NCBI RefSeq assembly: GCF_001865995.1
Contig: NZ_MLQQ01000010.1
Span: 156,457 to 220,456 of the forward strand
Length of the DNA stretch: 64,000 nucleotides
Direction: 5' to 3'
Origin: Anaerobacillus arseniciselenatis
GTDB taxonomy: Bacteria; Bacillota; Bacilli; Bacillales; Anaerobacillaceae
The position numbers and the translations under genes were made by a program. The notes beneath the pieces were generated by a model, which saw only the letters and a list, made by a program, of their open reading frames with translations, was not told the origin of the DNA and made no database searches. Shown here one piece after another: positions 27,659 through 39,286 of the stretch. How positions within the stretch are numbered: the stretch's first letter is position 1; each line of letters opens with the position of its first letter.

Positions 27659-27726
27659 TATTCCACCTCCGTTACATATGATAACTTTTAGAAGTCTTTG
27701 TTAACATACATTTTCACAATATATAG

Positions 27727-27755
27727 ATAATACCAAACAAGAGGCTTTAATTCAA
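27727..27755 (-). promoter_or_regulatory. gatCAB promoter overlapping a hairpin
   Basis: Minus strand TTGAAT (27755-27750), 17-base spacer, TATTAT (27732-27727). The -35 hexamer lies in the loop of an inverted repeat AAGAGGGGCTTTA/TAAAGCCTCTT, which could be an operator. Confidence 0.65.
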
Positions 27756-27775
27756 TAAAGCCCCTCTTAACAATT

Positions 27776-27797
27776 ATTAATTAAACGTTTAATTAAT
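27776..27797. promoter_or_regulatory. 22-bp perfect palindrome upstream of gatC
   Basis: Two 11-base arms, ATTAATTAAAC and its complement, are perfectly symmetrical around CG. The same 22 bases recur at 62026-62047 in the pur leader. The AAACGTTT centre resembles operators of LacI-family regulators. Confidence 0.6.
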
Positions 27798-27867
27798 TTT
27801 TTAGAGCGTAAAAATCCCTCTTATATTATTAAAAATTTTCCCTACTGAATGATTTTGCATTAAATAA

Positions 27868-27893
27868 ACGAGGGCCCATAAGGACACCCTCGC
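27868..27893 (-). terminator. Terminator of the 59-aa membrane gene
   Basis: Minus strand CGAGGGTGTCC and GGGCCCTCG arms, directly after the stop codon region of the small gene. Confidence 0.65.
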
Positions 27894-27903
27894 TTACTTT
27901 TAC

Positions 27904-28083
27904 CTATCTACCGAAGCACTCTCGTTCATCCTTCGCATTTTTTATAATATAGACCATTATAATACCAGCTACAATCGATAAAAGTCCTAAAAGTACGTTA
28001 CCGAACATTACTATGTTCATAATCCCCATCACAAATAGAGTAGCCGTTAGCAATAACATAACTAAACCCAATAACATTTTCAT
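27904..28083 (-). CDS. 59-aa two-span membrane protein
   Basis: ORF from ATG 28083 (a second ATG is two codons in) with GGGGGAG as RBS. The product has two hydrophobic segments (about 2-25 and 28-48) and a short charged cytoplasmic tail (NAKDERECFGR). No family recognised. It has its own terminator and lies between gatC and the family B repeats. Confidence 0.65.
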   Translation of the reverse strand: MKMLLGLVMLLLTATLFVMGIMNIVMFGNVLLGLLSIVAGIIMVYIIKNAKDERECFGR

Positions 28084-28106
28084 TTGATCTCCCCCTTATT
28101 TATCTT

Positions 28107-28223
28107 AATGAATTCCATAATTCAATATTATCGCATCAAGTATCTAAAATGTAGTTACGTTAAGTCACTCGCAACTATATTTAGTTTGATTTGGCTTGAT
28201 TTAGGAAATTATGAAATTCACTC
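28107..28223. repeat. Family B MITE-like repeat, copy 4
   Basis: Ends AATGAATTCCATAATTCA and AATTATGAAATTCACTCA; inner arms AAATGTAGTTACG and CGCAACTATATTT. It begins 23 bp upstream of the 59-aa gene. Confidence 0.87.
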
Positions 28224-28304
28224 ATCTATTAACATTATAAAAAAGAGAGCTCTTTATTGTCTGTTCAAAATGAACAGTTCACAAAATTTTCATAAAGATA
28301 CTTC

Positions 28305-28423
28305 AATGAATTTCATAATTCATTATTCTCGCTACTAAGATCAATATATAGTTGCGTCAAAACCATTCGCAAACTATATATTGCGTGATATGGCTCATTT
28401 TTGGTAATTATGAAATTCACTCA
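28305..28423. repeat. Family B MITE-like repeat, copy 5
   Basis: Ends AATGAATTTCATAATTCA and AATTATGAAATTCACTCA; inner arms TATATAGTTGCG and CGCAAACTATATA. Same orientation as copy 4, with about 80 bp between them. Confidence 0.88.
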
Positions 28424-28465
28424 GTTACCGATTAATAAATTATACGGACATTGTCCGTTTCTGCA

Positions 28466-28503
28466 CAAAAAAATGAGGAGATTAGTAATCCCCTCATTTT
28501 TTA
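28466..28503. terminator. Terminator of the Na+/proline symporter gene
   Basis: AAAAAATGAGGAGATTA and TAATCCCCTCATTTTTT arms, with T/A runs on both sides. Confidence 0.88.
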
Positions 28504-28561
28504 TGTGATTTTCTATTTTTTTAGAGCAACTTACTCTGTTACTAAAAACGGCATTTTCTCT

Positions 28562-30073
28562 TTAAATCTTACTCGTTTTTACACTATCAAACTCGTCTAA
28601 AATTTCTTGTGATGGTTCTTTTCCTAGTAAACTAACGACCATGATCGCAATCCATCCAAGGATGAAGCCTGGGACAATCTCATATAATCCGAAAATTGGA
28701 TGAGTGTCTGCTGTAATGTTGAACCACACCTCAAGTAAGTCTGCCCAAATGACTACGGTAAGGGCACCGACAATCATACCTGCTAGGGCTCCGTTACGAG
28801 TCATACGTCTCCAGAACAACGAAAGAATAATGACTGGACCGAATGCCGCACCGAATCCACCCCAAGCGTAAGCGACTAATTCAAGAACTGTGCTTTCTGG
28901 GTTGTAAGCTAAGATGATCGCAATTAAGGCAATTGCTAAAACTCCAAATCGACCGACCCAAACAAGTTCTGTTTGACTTGCTGTTTTTCTAAAGATCGCT
29001 TTATAGAAATCCTCTGTAATTGCACTTGAAGAAACTAATAGCTGAGAGTCAATCGTACTCATAATTGCTGCTAAAATTGCAGCTAGTAAGAAACCAGATA
29101 CCCAAGGGTTAAATAAAATTTGTGTAAACATGATGAATACCGTTTCATGAGCACCATCTGCAAGTGGCTCAACGCCAGGACCCATGCTTGAGAAGTAAGC
29201 AATACCCACAAAACCTGTGAAAATGGCGCCCATTAAAGCAAGGACCATCCACGTCATCCCTACTAATCTAGCTTTCGGAATTTCTTTTGACGACTTTACC
29301 GCCATAAAACGCGTAATAATATGCGGTTGACCGAAATAACCTAACCCCCATGCTGCAAGTGAAATAATACCTATCGTCGTAACGCCTGCAAACGCATCTA
29401 AGTGTGAAGGGTCAATACTTCCAACGGCATTGACCGTTTCACTCCAACCACCCATTTGTGAAATCGCTACAACCGGAACAATAATTAAGGCTAAAAACAT
29501 TAAAATCCCTTGGAAAAAGTCCGTCCAACTTACCGCTAAAAATCCACCTAAAAATGTATATGAAATAATGACAATCGCACCAATCCATAACGCTTGTGTA
29601 TACGTTAAACCGAATGACGCTTCAAATAATAACGCTCCACCGACAAGGCCGGATGAAGTATAAAAAGCAAAGAATATTAAAATAACAAAAGCAGAAATGA
29701 CTCTTAACATTTTAGAATTGTCGCGGAAACGATTTTCTAAAAAGTCAGGCACTGTAATCGAATCTCCAGCAATCTCTGTATATTTGCGTAAACGAGTCGC
29801 AACAAATTGCCAGTTTAAGTAGGCACCCACTGCTAAACCTACCGAGATCCAAATCGCTTCCATTCCAGCGACGTAAGCATAACCTGGCAATCCTAGTAAA
29901 AGCCAGCTACTCATATCAGAAGCACCCGCACTTAAAGCGGCGACACCCCCACCTAATCTTCTTCCGCCTAAAACATAGTCTGATAAATTGTTAGTCATTC
30001 GATAGGCAACAAGACCGATCGCTAACATCCCTACTAAATACACGATAAACGTAACTAACGTTGCTGTTTCCAA
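28562..30073 (-). CDS. putP: Na+/proline symporter (PutP/OpuE family)
   Basis: Sodium:solute symporter of the SSS family, proline type, used for nutrition or as an osmoprotectant importer (OpuE in B. subtilis). About 13 membrane segments in 503 aa. Signatures are GGRRLGGGVAALSAGASDMS near the N terminus (Na+ site), GLPGYAYVAGMEAIW, and the later AAIMSTIDSQLLVSSSAITED. The start codon is TTG 30073 with GGAGAGAA upstream. The stop of a 35-aa ORF lies 2 bp before it, so translation is probably coupled. Whether it is catabolic PutP or osmotic OpuE cannot be decided from sequence alone. Confidence 0.92.
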   Translation of the reverse strand: METATLVTFIVYLVGMLAIGLVAYRMTNNLSDYVLGGRRLGGGVAALSAGASDMSSWLLLGLPGYAYVAGMEAIWISVGLAVGAYLNWQFVATRLRKYTEIAGDSITVPDFLENRFRDNSKMLRVISAFVILIFFAFYTSSGLVGGALLFEASFGLTYTQALWIGAIVIISYTFLGGFLAVSWTDFFQGILMFLALIIVPVVAISQMGGWSETVNAVGSIDPSHLDAFAGVTTIGIISLAAWGLGYFGQPHIITRFMAVKSSKEIPKARLVGMTWMVLALMGAIFTGFVGIAYFSSMGPGVEPLADGAHETVFIMFTQILFNPWVSGFLLAAILAAIMSTIDSQLLVSSSAITEDFYKAIFRKTASQTELVWVGRFGVLAIALIAIILAYNPESTVLELVAYAWGGFGAAFGPVIILSLFWRRMTRNGALAGMIVGALTVVIWADLLEVWFNITADTHPIFGLYEIVPGFILGWIAIMVVSLLGKEPSQEILDEFDSVKTSKI

Positions 30074-30075
30074 TT

Positions 30076-30183
30076 TTATTCTCTCCTCTCAATATTGTAT
30101 GTGATAATAGATAAGACAATTAGTATTGGCATCGGAACAAACAGCCAAAACCAACTTGCAGTCGTTAATGCGTATTCCATCAT
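30076..30183 (-). CDS. Symporter small accessory protein, 35 aa
   Basis: ORF from ATG 30183 with AAAGGTGGTGAACG upstream. The product, starting MMEYALTTASWFWLFVPMPI, is a single membrane span ending in IERRE. It resembles the small accessory proteins found directly upstream of SSS-family symporters in Bacillaceae. Its stop codon is 2 bp from the symporter TTG start. Confidence 0.7.
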   Translation of the reverse strand: MMEYALTTASWFWLFVPMPILIVLSIITYNIERRE

Positions 30184-30381
30184 CGTTCACCACCTTTGAA
30201 TATGTATTTCAGCATAATATCCCCTTATTCACCTTTATACATTAGAAAGAAAATTAACGCTATACTGATAATTAATATTTACCGACGAACATTTGAAAAT
30301 ATAACACATAATAAGAAATAGAACATTCTGATTATTATTTTAATAAAAACATCGCGCATATTTATTCATAATTACCTTCGA

Positions 30382-30395
30382 TACAAACGCTTACA
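30382..30395. promoter_or_regulatory. Possible cre-like site
   Basis: TGTAAGCGTTTGTA on the minus strand is a partial match to the CcpA cre consensus, about 200 bp upstream of the symporter unit. Weak support. Confidence 0.25.
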
Positions 30396-30487
30396 TTGAT
30401 ATATAAGAATATATATCCAACTAGTTTAATTTAAATTAATTTAAGTTTTTTTCATTTTTATTGAAAATCACAGCAAAAGTCACCCAC

Positions 30488-30722
30488 TTTTTTCATACAA
30501 AACGCTCATGGCGATGTATCGTCACCATTTGGCATGTAAAATTGGTGATGGATTTTCTTCCCCTTCGCTATAAACTTCTATCGAATTTTAGAGGCTCGTG
30601 AAAGAAAATCCATCACCAAGTATCTATTTACACACAAAACTGTCATGTCGATATACCCGTCGCCATCTAACATGAAAAGTCGGGTGGGTGTCCCAACCAT
30701 CTAACCAACTAGCCAACTAACC
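30488..30722. repeat. Family A repeat, copy 3 (18-bp perfect stem)
   Basis: TTTTCATACAAAACGCTCATG, with small hairpin TGGCGA/TCGTCA, then an 18-bp perfect stem TTGGTGATGGATTTTCTT (30542-30559) pairing with 30602-30619. The stem encloses the core CTTCGCTATAAACTTCTA and TTTTAGAGGCTCG. It is followed by CACACAAAACTGTCATG and the heptamer tract CCAACTAGCCAACTAACC. Confidence 0.85.
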
Positions 30723-30757
30723 AAAAAAAGAGCCTTTCATCAAAGAAAGAACTCTTA
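30723..30757 (-). terminator. Terminator of yerH/camS
   Basis: Minus strand AAGAGTTCTTTC and GAAAGGCTCTT arms followed by a long T run; it overlaps the stop codon. Confidence 0.85.
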
Positions 30758-31987
30758 ACGATAAATATGAACAAATGGTTGCTCATTTGCATGGCGAACA
30801 ATAATACTTTCTGCACCTTCAAGAGATGTTAAATAAACTTGAACGGTTAAGTTTTCTGGAAAGTGTTTAAGGCGATCAGTAATATATTGTGTCATTGCAA
30901 TAATTTCTGCTTTTCCATTTGATTGTAGGTTGATATCAATTGTTAATTCTTGAAGTTGGTTATTTTTATAACGTCCTTTACCAACAATCCCGATGTAGTT
31001 ATTAAAAAATCCATCGATATCTTGTTTGAAGTTATCAAATCTTGTAGCATCGTCTCGGTGATTCGCAGTAGCACTACTCGAAGGGAAAAAATAATGAGCA
31101 TCATCAACCGTTTCCCAGCGTTCTATACGCCTACCTGGCTCCACAACGGTCATCGCTACGAACGTCCCTGGTATGATCGCCTGTCGACGTTCTTCTTGAT
31201 ATAAAGCAATCACGATCGGCACATTCGCTAAGTTTTCTCTTTGGCGGACGCGATCGAGGACTTCACTAGCGATTTTCTTTCCTTCTTCTAAAATTATTTC
31301 GTCCTCTAAATTCACTTCAAAAGGATGCGTTAAGCCCCTTTCATCAACGATTTGAAAACTATACACTGAATTTAACGAGATCCCCAAAACGAACCCACCA
31401 AGTTCAATTGAGCCATCACCGACATCTCGTAAATAGTTATGTTCCATTATATGAGATAAATATGCTGGTTCCTCTTCATGAAGTTGACGTTCATGACTTA
31501 CCCTTAGGCGCCGCTCTTCACTAGATAATATTTCCGTTTCCTCTGATAAAAAAGTATAATCTCCTTCTGGTAAGGGTGGGTTTAATCCCTCGACATGAGT
31601 TTCTCGATTTTCGTCGTACCTCCTTAACCACCGATTAATTAAAGAACCTTCTAAATACTGTCCTTCCTGAAAATAATATTCCGATTGAGGAAATTTCGTT
31701 GATGCCAATTCCATAAGACCTAATTCAAGCTGCTTAATATCTAATCGATTATTAATCGCCTGTGTCACTAGCCCACGGGCTTCACTTTGTCGATAATCAC
31801 CTTCTTGTAAAACAGTACGATAATAGTTTTCAGGTGTGTTTAAGTTAGGACTAATAATCATTTGATCTTGATCTTCTACTTCTTCAATAACAATAATCTC
31901 TTCTTCTACTTGACGATCAAGTATACCGTTACACCCCGTTAAAAATAAACTTACAACAAGTAAGGAACATAACTTTATTTTATTCAT
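30755..31987 (-). CDS. yerH: CamS-family lipoprotein (YerH)
   Basis: CamS/YerH-family extracytoplasmic lipoprotein; homologues in other Firmicutes give rise to sex-pheromone peptides from the signal sequence, but the role here is unknown. The signal peptide ends in a lipobox LTGC with Cys19. 410 aa, with family stretches NYYRTVLQEGDYRQSEARGL and GFVLGISLNSVYSF. The start is set at ATG 31987 with GGAGGG upstream; the longer frame to 32083 would bury the signal peptide. Last gene of the pcrB-pcrA-ligA-yerH operon. Confidence 0.9.
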   Translation of the reverse strand: MNKIKLCSLLVVSLFLTGCNGILDRQVEEEIIVIEEVEDQDQMIISPNLNTPENYYRTVLQEGDYRQSEARGLVTQAINNRLDIKQLELGLMELASTKFPQSEYYFQEGQYLEGSLINRWLRRYDENRETHVEGLNPPLPEGDYTFLSEETEILSSEERRLRVSHERQLHEEEPAYLSHIMEHNYLRDVGDGSIELGGFVLGISLNSVYSFQIVDERGLTHPFEVNLEDEIILEEGKKIASEVLDRVRQRENLANVPIVIALYQEERRQAIIPGTFVAMTVVEPGRRIERWETVDDAHYFFPSSSATANHRDDATRFDNFKQDIDGFFNNYIGIVGKGRYKNNQLQELTIDINLQSNGKAEIIAMTQYITDRLKHFPENLTVQVYLTSLEGAESIIVRHANEQPFVHIYR

Positions 31988-32036
31988 CAACCAACCCTCC
32001 TCTGCTAAACAACATGGGAATGAATCGCCATTATAA

Positions 32037-32083
32037 AGGGGGGTTCCAAAAGAAAGTGTCAGACACTTATAGAACAACCCCAT
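32037..32083. repeat. Family C short copy
   Basis: GGGTTCCAAAAGAAAGTGTC and GACACTTATAGAACAACCC arms form one short hairpin between ligA and yerH, without the inner TATAGACG stem. Confidence 0.7.
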
Positions 32084-32111
32084 CTTTTATGAGCGATGCA
32101 CCTCTTTTTCT

Positions 32112-34228
<2,117 letters not shown>

Positions 34229-34231
34229 TCA

Positions 34232-36475
34232 TTAAGCCTTCGTAATCGGGGCGAATTTGGCTGCAAGACGCTTAATGCCAACTGGTTGTGGAAAGGCAAT
34301 ATCTAATTCGATATTGTCACCTGAACCTTTCGTACTTACTACCGTTCCAACGCCCCACTTCTTATGCTCAGCTTTATCGCCAACTTGCCAACCGAACTGG
34401 TCGCCACCTGTTGTTGTCATTTGCGGACGTGTAGCTGTTGTCGTTCTTTGTCGTTGTTGAGTTGTTATCCCACCACTAGCTGGTGCTTGTCTCGATGTTT
34501 TTGCCCACGCTGGCGCTTCTTTTTGTTCGTTCAACGATTCAATCATTTCACCAGGAATCTCACCAATAAAACGAGACTGCGAATTCGTATTCGTGCGTCC
34601 AAATAATGTCCTCATTTTCGCACAAGATAAAAATAGGCGCTGTTCAGCTCGAGTAATCCCAACATAGGCAAGTCTTCTTTCTTCTTCCATTTCCTCTTCT
34701 TCGAACAAGGAGCGGCTATGAGGGAAAACACCTTCTTCCATACCAATTAAGAATACCACTGGGAATTCTAAACCTTTGGAGGAATGCAAAGTCATTAATA
34801 AAACTCGATCCGTATCCTGCTGTTCTTCTTCATCTTCATCAACTTTGTCAATATCAGCAATAAGCGCTAAATCAGTTAAGAAAGCGACTAACGACTTATC
34901 ATCATTTTTATTTTCAAATTCTTTTGTTACAGATAAAAACTCATCAATATTTTCAAGGCGACTTTGCGCTTCAATTGTTTTTTCATTTTTTAACATATCA
35001 CGATAGCCAGTTTTCTCTAGCAACTCTTCAACAAGTTCGGTAACTGATAAATATTCTTCGAGTTGTACCCAACCTCTAAGTTGATCTATAAAATCAACCA
35101 ACTTATTCGTGGCCCCTTTTGCTAACCCCATCTGTTCGACTTCATGGAGGGCTCGGTACATTGACAGCCCTTGAACAGCCGCAAACTCAGCTATTTTTTC
35201 TACAGTTGTTGCACCAATTCCTCGCTTCGGAACATTAATAATTCTACGTAATGAAATATCATCATCAGGGTTCGCCACAACTCGTAAGTAAGCAAGAAGG
35301 TCTTTAATCTCTTTTCGATCATAGAACTTTGTCCCACCAACAATGTTATAGTTGATATTTGATTTGACGAGTAATTCCTCAATAACACGCGATTGCGCGT
35401 TGGTTCGATATAAAATGGCAATATCGGAAAGTTTATAATCGTGTTCTGTCATTAACTCTTTAATTTTTCCAACAATAAAATAAGCTTCATCATGTTCATT
35501 GTCACCAATATAACAGGAAATATTTTCACCCGATTGATTTTCTGTCCATAAATTTTTCGGCTTCCGATTAAAGTTATTGTTAATGACTTCGTTTGCCGCT
35601 CGAAGAATCGTTTTAGTCGAGCGGTAATTTTGCTCAAGCATAATCGTTGTCGAGCGCGGATAATCTTCTTCAAAGGAAAGAATATTCGTAATATCAGCTC
35701 CACGCCAACGATAAATAGACTGATCAGAATCACCAACTACACAAATATTTTTATAGCGCTCTGCCATCAATTTTACGAGCATATATTGCGCTCGGTTCGT
35801 ATCTTGATACTCGTCAACATGAATGTATTGAAATTTACGCTGATAAAATTCTAACACTTCAGGAACTTGTTTAAACAATTGAATGGTAGTCATAATCAGA
35901 TCATCAAAATCTAAGGAATGGTTTTTACGAAGTTCTTTTTGGTACGCTTCATAAACTTCAGCAACTGTAGATTCATATGGTCCTTTAGCACTCCCTGTAT
36001 ACTCTTTCACCGTTTTTAATTCGTTTTTCGCACTACTAATCGAACCTAATAAGCTTCTCGGTTCAAATTTCTTTGAGTCGATATTTTTTTGCTTTAAAAT
36101 TTGTTTTATTACCGTTAATTGGTCACCTGGATCTAAAATCGTGAAATTACGTTTGACTCCTACGCGATCAATGTCTCTACGTAAAATACGGACACACATT
36201 GAGTGGAATGTCGAAATCCAAATATCCTCTCCAGTTTGTCCGATAATGTTTTTGACACGTTCTTTCATTTCTTTTGCTGCCTTATTCGTAAAAGTAATCG
36301 CTAAAATTGACCAGGGCGCAACTTCTTTTTCACCAATTAAATACGCGATGCGACTTGTAAGTACTCTTGTTTTTCCCGAGCCTGCTCCAGCCATGATTAA
36401 TAAAGCTCCGTCTGTATGCTTGACCGCTTCACGTTGTTGTTCATTTAATCCCGATAATAATTTTTGCATATCCAT
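34232..36475 (-). CDS. pcrA: ATP-dependent DNA helicase PcrA
   Basis: UvrD/PcrA superfamily 1A 3'-5' helicase for repair and for rolling-circle and replication-transcription conflicts. It shows Walker [10 protein letters not shown] near 30, [10 protein letters not shown] (motif II), [16 protein letters not shown] (motif III), [15 protein letters not shown] (motif V) and [11 protein letters not shown] (motif VI). The C-terminal tail (about 655-747) is the Tudor-like RNA polymerase-binding region ending [11 protein letters not shown]. Start at ATG 36475 rather than the upstream in-frame start. 747 aa. Confidence 0.96.
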   Translation of the reverse strand: MDMQKLLSGLNEQQREAVKHTDGALLIMAGAGSGKTRVLTSRIAYLIGEKEVAPWSILAITFTNKAAKEMKERVKNIIGQTGEDIWISTFHSMCVRILRRDIDRVGVKRNFTILDPGDQLTVIKQILKQKNIDSKKFEPRSLLGSISSAKNELKTVKEYTGSAKGPYESTVAEVYEAYQKELRKNHSLDFDDLIMTTIQLFKQVPEVLEFYQRKFQYIHVDEYQDTNRAQYMLVKLMAERYKNICVVGDSDQSIYRWRGADITNILSFEEDYPRSTTIMLEQNYRSTKTILRAANEVINNNFNRKPKNLWTENQSGENISCYIGDNEHDEAYFIVGKIKELMTEHDYKLSDIAILYRTNAQSRVIEELLVKSNINYNIVGGTKFYDRKEIKDLLAYLRVVANPDDDISLRRIINVPKRGIGATTVEKIAEFAAVQGLSMYRALHEVEQMGLAKGATNKLVDFIDQLRGWVQLEEYLSVTELVEELLEKTGYRDMLKNEKTIEAQSRLENIDEFLSVTKEFENKNDDKSLVAFLTDLALIADIDKVDEDEEEQQDTDRVLLMTLHSSKGLEFPVVFLIGMEEGVFPHSRSLFEEEEMEEERRLAYVGITRAEQRLFLSCAKMRTLFGRTNTNSQSRFIGEIPGEMIESLNEQKEAPAWAKTSRQAPASGGITTQQRQRTTTATRPQMTTTGGDQFGWQVGDKAEHKKWGVGTVVSTKGSGDNIELDIAFPQPVGIKRLAAKFAPITKA

Positions 36476-36541
36476 TGTATATCCACCACCAAAACGTATG
36501 TTCTTATTTTTTATTTTAACTAAACTAGCTTGTAAGGGCAA

Positions 36542-37225
36542 CTAAAACTTACATTTAACCGTTTTTAACGCACTTTCAATATCGTCATAAATGACGTTGC
36601 CGACAACAACAGTATCCGCGTATTGTGCGACTTGCTTAGCTTGTTCTATGTTCGTAATACCTCCACCATAAAAAAGTCGTGTCTCATCCAAAGCACCACT
36701 AACTTCTTTCACTATTTCCATATCTCCAAAAACTCCACTATATTCAACATAAAAAATAGGTAGCTTGAACATCTTTTCAGCCATTTCTGCATAAGCAACT
36801 ACATCGTCCCCGTGAAGATCTGTATTTGCCTCTGTTAATGAAGCGACCTTGCTTTCACCGTTAAGAATGCAATAGCCTTCCATAATGATTTCATCCCAAT
36901 TCATAATCGCTCCAAATTCCTTAACCGCTTGATGATGTAAACCCGTGACCCAATTAACAGAGCCGCTATTTAATACCGATGGAATAAAATAATAATCAAA
37001 GCCTGGAGTTATCGTCTCAATCGAAGAAACTTCTAACGCACAAGGAACAGAATACCGCCTCACTCTCACAAGCAAGTCCAATACGTTATCTTCGGTAACC
37101 CCATCACTACCACCAACAATAATGGCATCTGTGCCAGAAACGCAAATTCTTTCTAAGTCGTGATCAGTAATCTCCTTGTTAGGATCTAATTTAAAAACGT
37201 GCTTCCACTCATTATATTCAAGCAT
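36542..37225 (-). CDS. pcrB: Heptaprenylglyceryl phosphate synthase PcrB
   Basis: TIM-barrel prenyltransferase that joins heptaprenyl diphosphate to glycerol-1-phosphate, making an archaeal-type ether lipid in Bacillus. Family stretches are [12 protein letters not shown] at the N terminus, [17 protein letters not shown] near 42, [10 protein letters not shown] and [14 protein letters not shown] near the phosphate site. 227 aa. Start ATG 37225 with AAGGGGC; the longer frame to 37261 lacks an RBS. 66 bp before pcrA in the conserved operon. Confidence 0.94.
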   Translation of the reverse strand: MLEYNEWKHVFKLDPNKEITDHDLERICVSGTDAIIVGGSDGVTEDNVLDLLVRVRRYSVPCALEVSSIETITPGFDYYFIPSVLNSGSVNWVTGLHHQAVKEFGAIMNWDEIIMEGYCILNGESKVASLTEANTDLHGDDVVAYAEMAEKMFKLPIFYVEYSGVFGDMEIVKEVSGALDETRLFYGGGITNIEQAKQVAQYADTVVVGNVIYDDIESALKTVKCKF

Positions 37226-37383
37226 TTTAAAGCCCCTTTTTTTAGAAATGCGCCAGCGCATTAATATTTCATCATATCCTCATTCGGTTATTATATCAAA
37301 AAAAACATACACTCTCACTATTACAATTGGTGGAATTAAAAAACTGTGTCACATTACTTATGTTAGACACAGTTCCAAAAAAT

Positions 37384-37950
37384 TCAAGCAATATTTTTTT
37401 CATTATGGTGATCGTTAATTTGGGGAATTTCTACAACTTCATAAAGCTGTTCAATGGTGATAAAGTTTACCTTTTTGCTTATTCTAACCTTTGAAACTTC
37501 CTGTTCAGTTGTTGTAGGAGATTGATTGTTTCTTATATTTAAACTTTCATTTAATACAAGACGTTGAATATTATTTAATTTAGGAGTAGCGTCGGAGTTT
37601 TTAACATTGTTAGAGGTTGGTTCGGTGACCGTTTCAAGTTGGAATGGAGCTGTCTCTCCTAAAGCTATCATCCAAATCGAGACTGACCACTGTAGTTCTT
37701 TTTTTAAGCGCCAATTTTTTTTAATTACCTTTTCAAGTGCTAATGGTATTTCTTTTGCGTTAATCTCTTTTGCATAAAACAGATCGATCAATTGCTTTTT
37801 TACAAGAATAAGGGCTTGTATTTCTCGTTGTTCCCCATACAAACTATTTAGTAGTTCCTCCAACTTACTGGCATCACACCACTCATACCCGTACTTCTCC
37901 ACTAAAGAAATTACAGTGTTACCAACATACCGATTTATAATCACCACCAC
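37384..37950 (-). CDS. Hypothetical helical protein
   Basis: 188-aa soluble protein I cannot assign. The first 95 residues (VISLVEKYGYEWCDASKLEE, then LLNSLYGEQREIQALILVKK and ELQWSVSIWMIALG) resemble a helical module that I recall beside chaperone-like or multi-domain bacterial proteins: KYG..CD...L..LL..L......EI.ALI...W....ALG. The C-terminal half is low-complexity, rich in Asn, Thr and Glu. It sits upstream of pcrB, with 158 bp between, at the border of the region not shared with the B. subtilis order. The start lacks a strong RBS. Confidence 0.55.
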   Translation of the reverse strand: MVVIINRYVGNTVISLVEKYGYEWCDASKLEELLNSLYGEQREIQALILVKKQLIDLFYAKEINAKEIPLALEKVIKKNWRLKKELQWSVSIWMIALGETAPFQLETVTEPTSNNVKNSDATPKLNNIQRLVLNESLNIRNNQSPTTTEQEVSKVRISKKVNFITIEQLYEVVEIPQINDHHNEKNIA

Positions 37951-38082
37951 CCTTGCACAATATATATAAATTATAACTGACTTTTAACAGAATTTATTAA
38001 AGATTTTAACTTTTTAATAAATTCGTAATATAACATTCACTTAAATGTTATATGTCCACCTTTTTTGAAATTAATCAAAATA

Positions 38083-38122
38083 AAAAAACTAGCTGCCTTA
38101 TTAAAAGTAAGCTAGTTTTTTT
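38083..38122. terminator. Terminator between LysM and hypothetical genes
   Basis: AAAAAACTAGCT and AGCTAGTTTTTT arms with an imperfect middle, just downstream of the LysM gene. Confidence 0.8.
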
Positions 38123-38138
38123 ACATTGCTAATTTTAC

Positions 38139-38576
38139 TTAATAACCCCAGTGGTTAGGTTGATAATATGGCGCTTGATAGCGTTGGTGTAATTCATGAA
38201 CCGCTTGTTGTGGTGGGTGTTGACCATAATGCGGATATTGTGGATAAATTGGTGCTTGCTCAAAATCCTTATGCTGATAATGAGTTCCATTTATCGGCTG
38301 TGTATAGTCTTGTGAAGGCCAATGTTGAATGTCTAACTTTTTGTACTGAACGGGTTCATCAGCCACATAAGCACAAACATTTCCTTTTCCATCTAGCTCA
38401 TCAACCATAAGTCCCTCTAATCCAATAATCGAAGGAATTTTTATTTGCATTCCTTCATGAAGGTTCGTCGGATCTTGAATATGTTGGTTATGACTAAAAA
38501 GTACATTAATGTCGATTTGATAACGGTGAGCTACTTGATATAATGTTTCCCCTTTTTTCGTAATATGAATTTTCAA
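38139..38576 (-). CDS. LysM-domain protein, spore type
   Basis: 145-aa protein with an N-terminal LysM domain (about 1-48: IHITKKGETLYQVAHRYQID, then MQIKIP) binding peptidoglycan-like glycans. A Tyr/Pro/Gln/His-rich tail (about 90-145) typical of Bacillus spore coat or morphogenetic proteins such as SafA-like members follows. It lacks a signal peptide, fitting mother-cell coat assembly. Start is TTG 38576, with AGGAGG upstream; the longer open frame has no RBS. Divergent from the gerP-like cluster. Confidence 0.75.
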   Translation of the reverse strand: MKIHITKKGETLYQVAHRYQIDINVLFSHNQHIQDPTNLHEGMQIKIPSIIGLEGLMVDELDGKGNVCAYVADEPVQYKKLDIQHWPSQDYTQPINGTHYQHKDFEQAPIYPQYPHYGQHPPQQAVHELHQRYQAPYYQPNHWGY

Positions 38577-38730
38577 TTTTATTAACCTCCTAAAACGATT
38601 TCGTTTACATAACAATATATATTTATGCAACATTTGGGTATTTGCTATTACATTTTATCTCTGCGTGCATATTGGGCTTTTTCATTACTTAAGAACTTTA
38701 AGGAAACTGTATCATCCCCTATTTTTATTT

Positions 38731-38739
38731 CATACGATA
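38731..38739 (+). promoter_or_regulatory. Possible sporulation sigma -10 element
   Basis: CATACGATA 30 bp upstream of the first gerP-like gene matches the -10 pattern of mother-cell sigma factors (SigK/SigE). No convincing -35 partner was found. Confidence 0.35.
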
Positions 38740-38769
38740 TGTGTATAGGACAGAAAATGGGAGGAAATT

Positions 38770-38994
38770 ATGTTGACACATATGAACAATATCCTTGGGA
38801 TTCGGATAAACAGCGCTTCTTCTAATGCTTCGATGAACTTTGGTAATGTCGTGCATAAAGGTCACCAAGCAAACGTCAAAATGAATGTTGGCTATGCTCA
38901 AGCTGGGGACGCAAACTTCTCGCCATTACAATTTAATAATGCTAATTTAACGAATGATCCTGATGTGCTTGACCAACCACAAGCACAAATTTAA
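38770..38994 (+). CDS. GerPA/GerPF-family spore protein 1
   Basis: 74-aa member of the GerPA/GerPF family, small coat-associated proteins that help nutrient germinants cross the coat. Family features: RINSASSNASMNFGN, a Gly/Asn-rich middle, and NDPDVLDQPQAQI at the end (the usual D-DQ ending). ATG with GGAGG. It is about 75-80% identical to the next gene by eye, indicating a recent tandem duplication, and is followed by a third diverged copy and gerPC. Confidence 0.8.
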   Translation: MLTHMNNILGIRINSASSNASMNFGNVVHKGHQANVKMNVGYAQAGDANFSPLQFNNANLTNDPDVLDQPQAQI

Positions 38995-39014
38995 AGCTAG
39001 TTTAGGAGGTTTTT

Positions 39015-39242
39015 ATGATACCGACTCATATTAATAATATTCTTGGAATCAGAATCAATGGCGCATCTTCTAACGCTTCAATGAATTTTGGTAATTCGAT
39101 ATTAAAAGGGTTCCAAGGGAACGTAAAGTCAAATGTTGGTTACTTGCAACCAGGGGATGCAAACTTCTCACCATTACAATTTAATAACGCTAACTTAACG
39201 AATGATCCTGATGTCCTTGATCAGCCTCAATCACAAATTTAA
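39015..39242 (+). CDS. GerPA/GerPF-family spore protein 2
   Basis: 75-aa tandem paralogue of the preceding gene, sharing NNILGIRIN, SSNASMNFGN, GDANFSPLQFNNANLTNDPD and VLDQPQ. Differences are concentrated in the middle (SILKGFQGNVKSNVGYLQPG). AGGAGG precedes the ATG, and the gap to the upstream copy is 20 bp, so the two are co-transcribed. Confidence 0.8.
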   Translation: MIPTHINNILGIRINGASSNASMNFGNSILKGFQGNVKSNVGYLQPGDANFSPLQFNNANLTNDPDVLDQPQSQI

Positions 39243-39286
39243 TTAACAACGGCAAATCCAAGTATAATTTTTAGGAGAGAAAAATT

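Noticed and set aside
27659..27800. T-box leader of gatCAB
   Set aside because: No T-box consensus, and promoter elements lie close to gatC.
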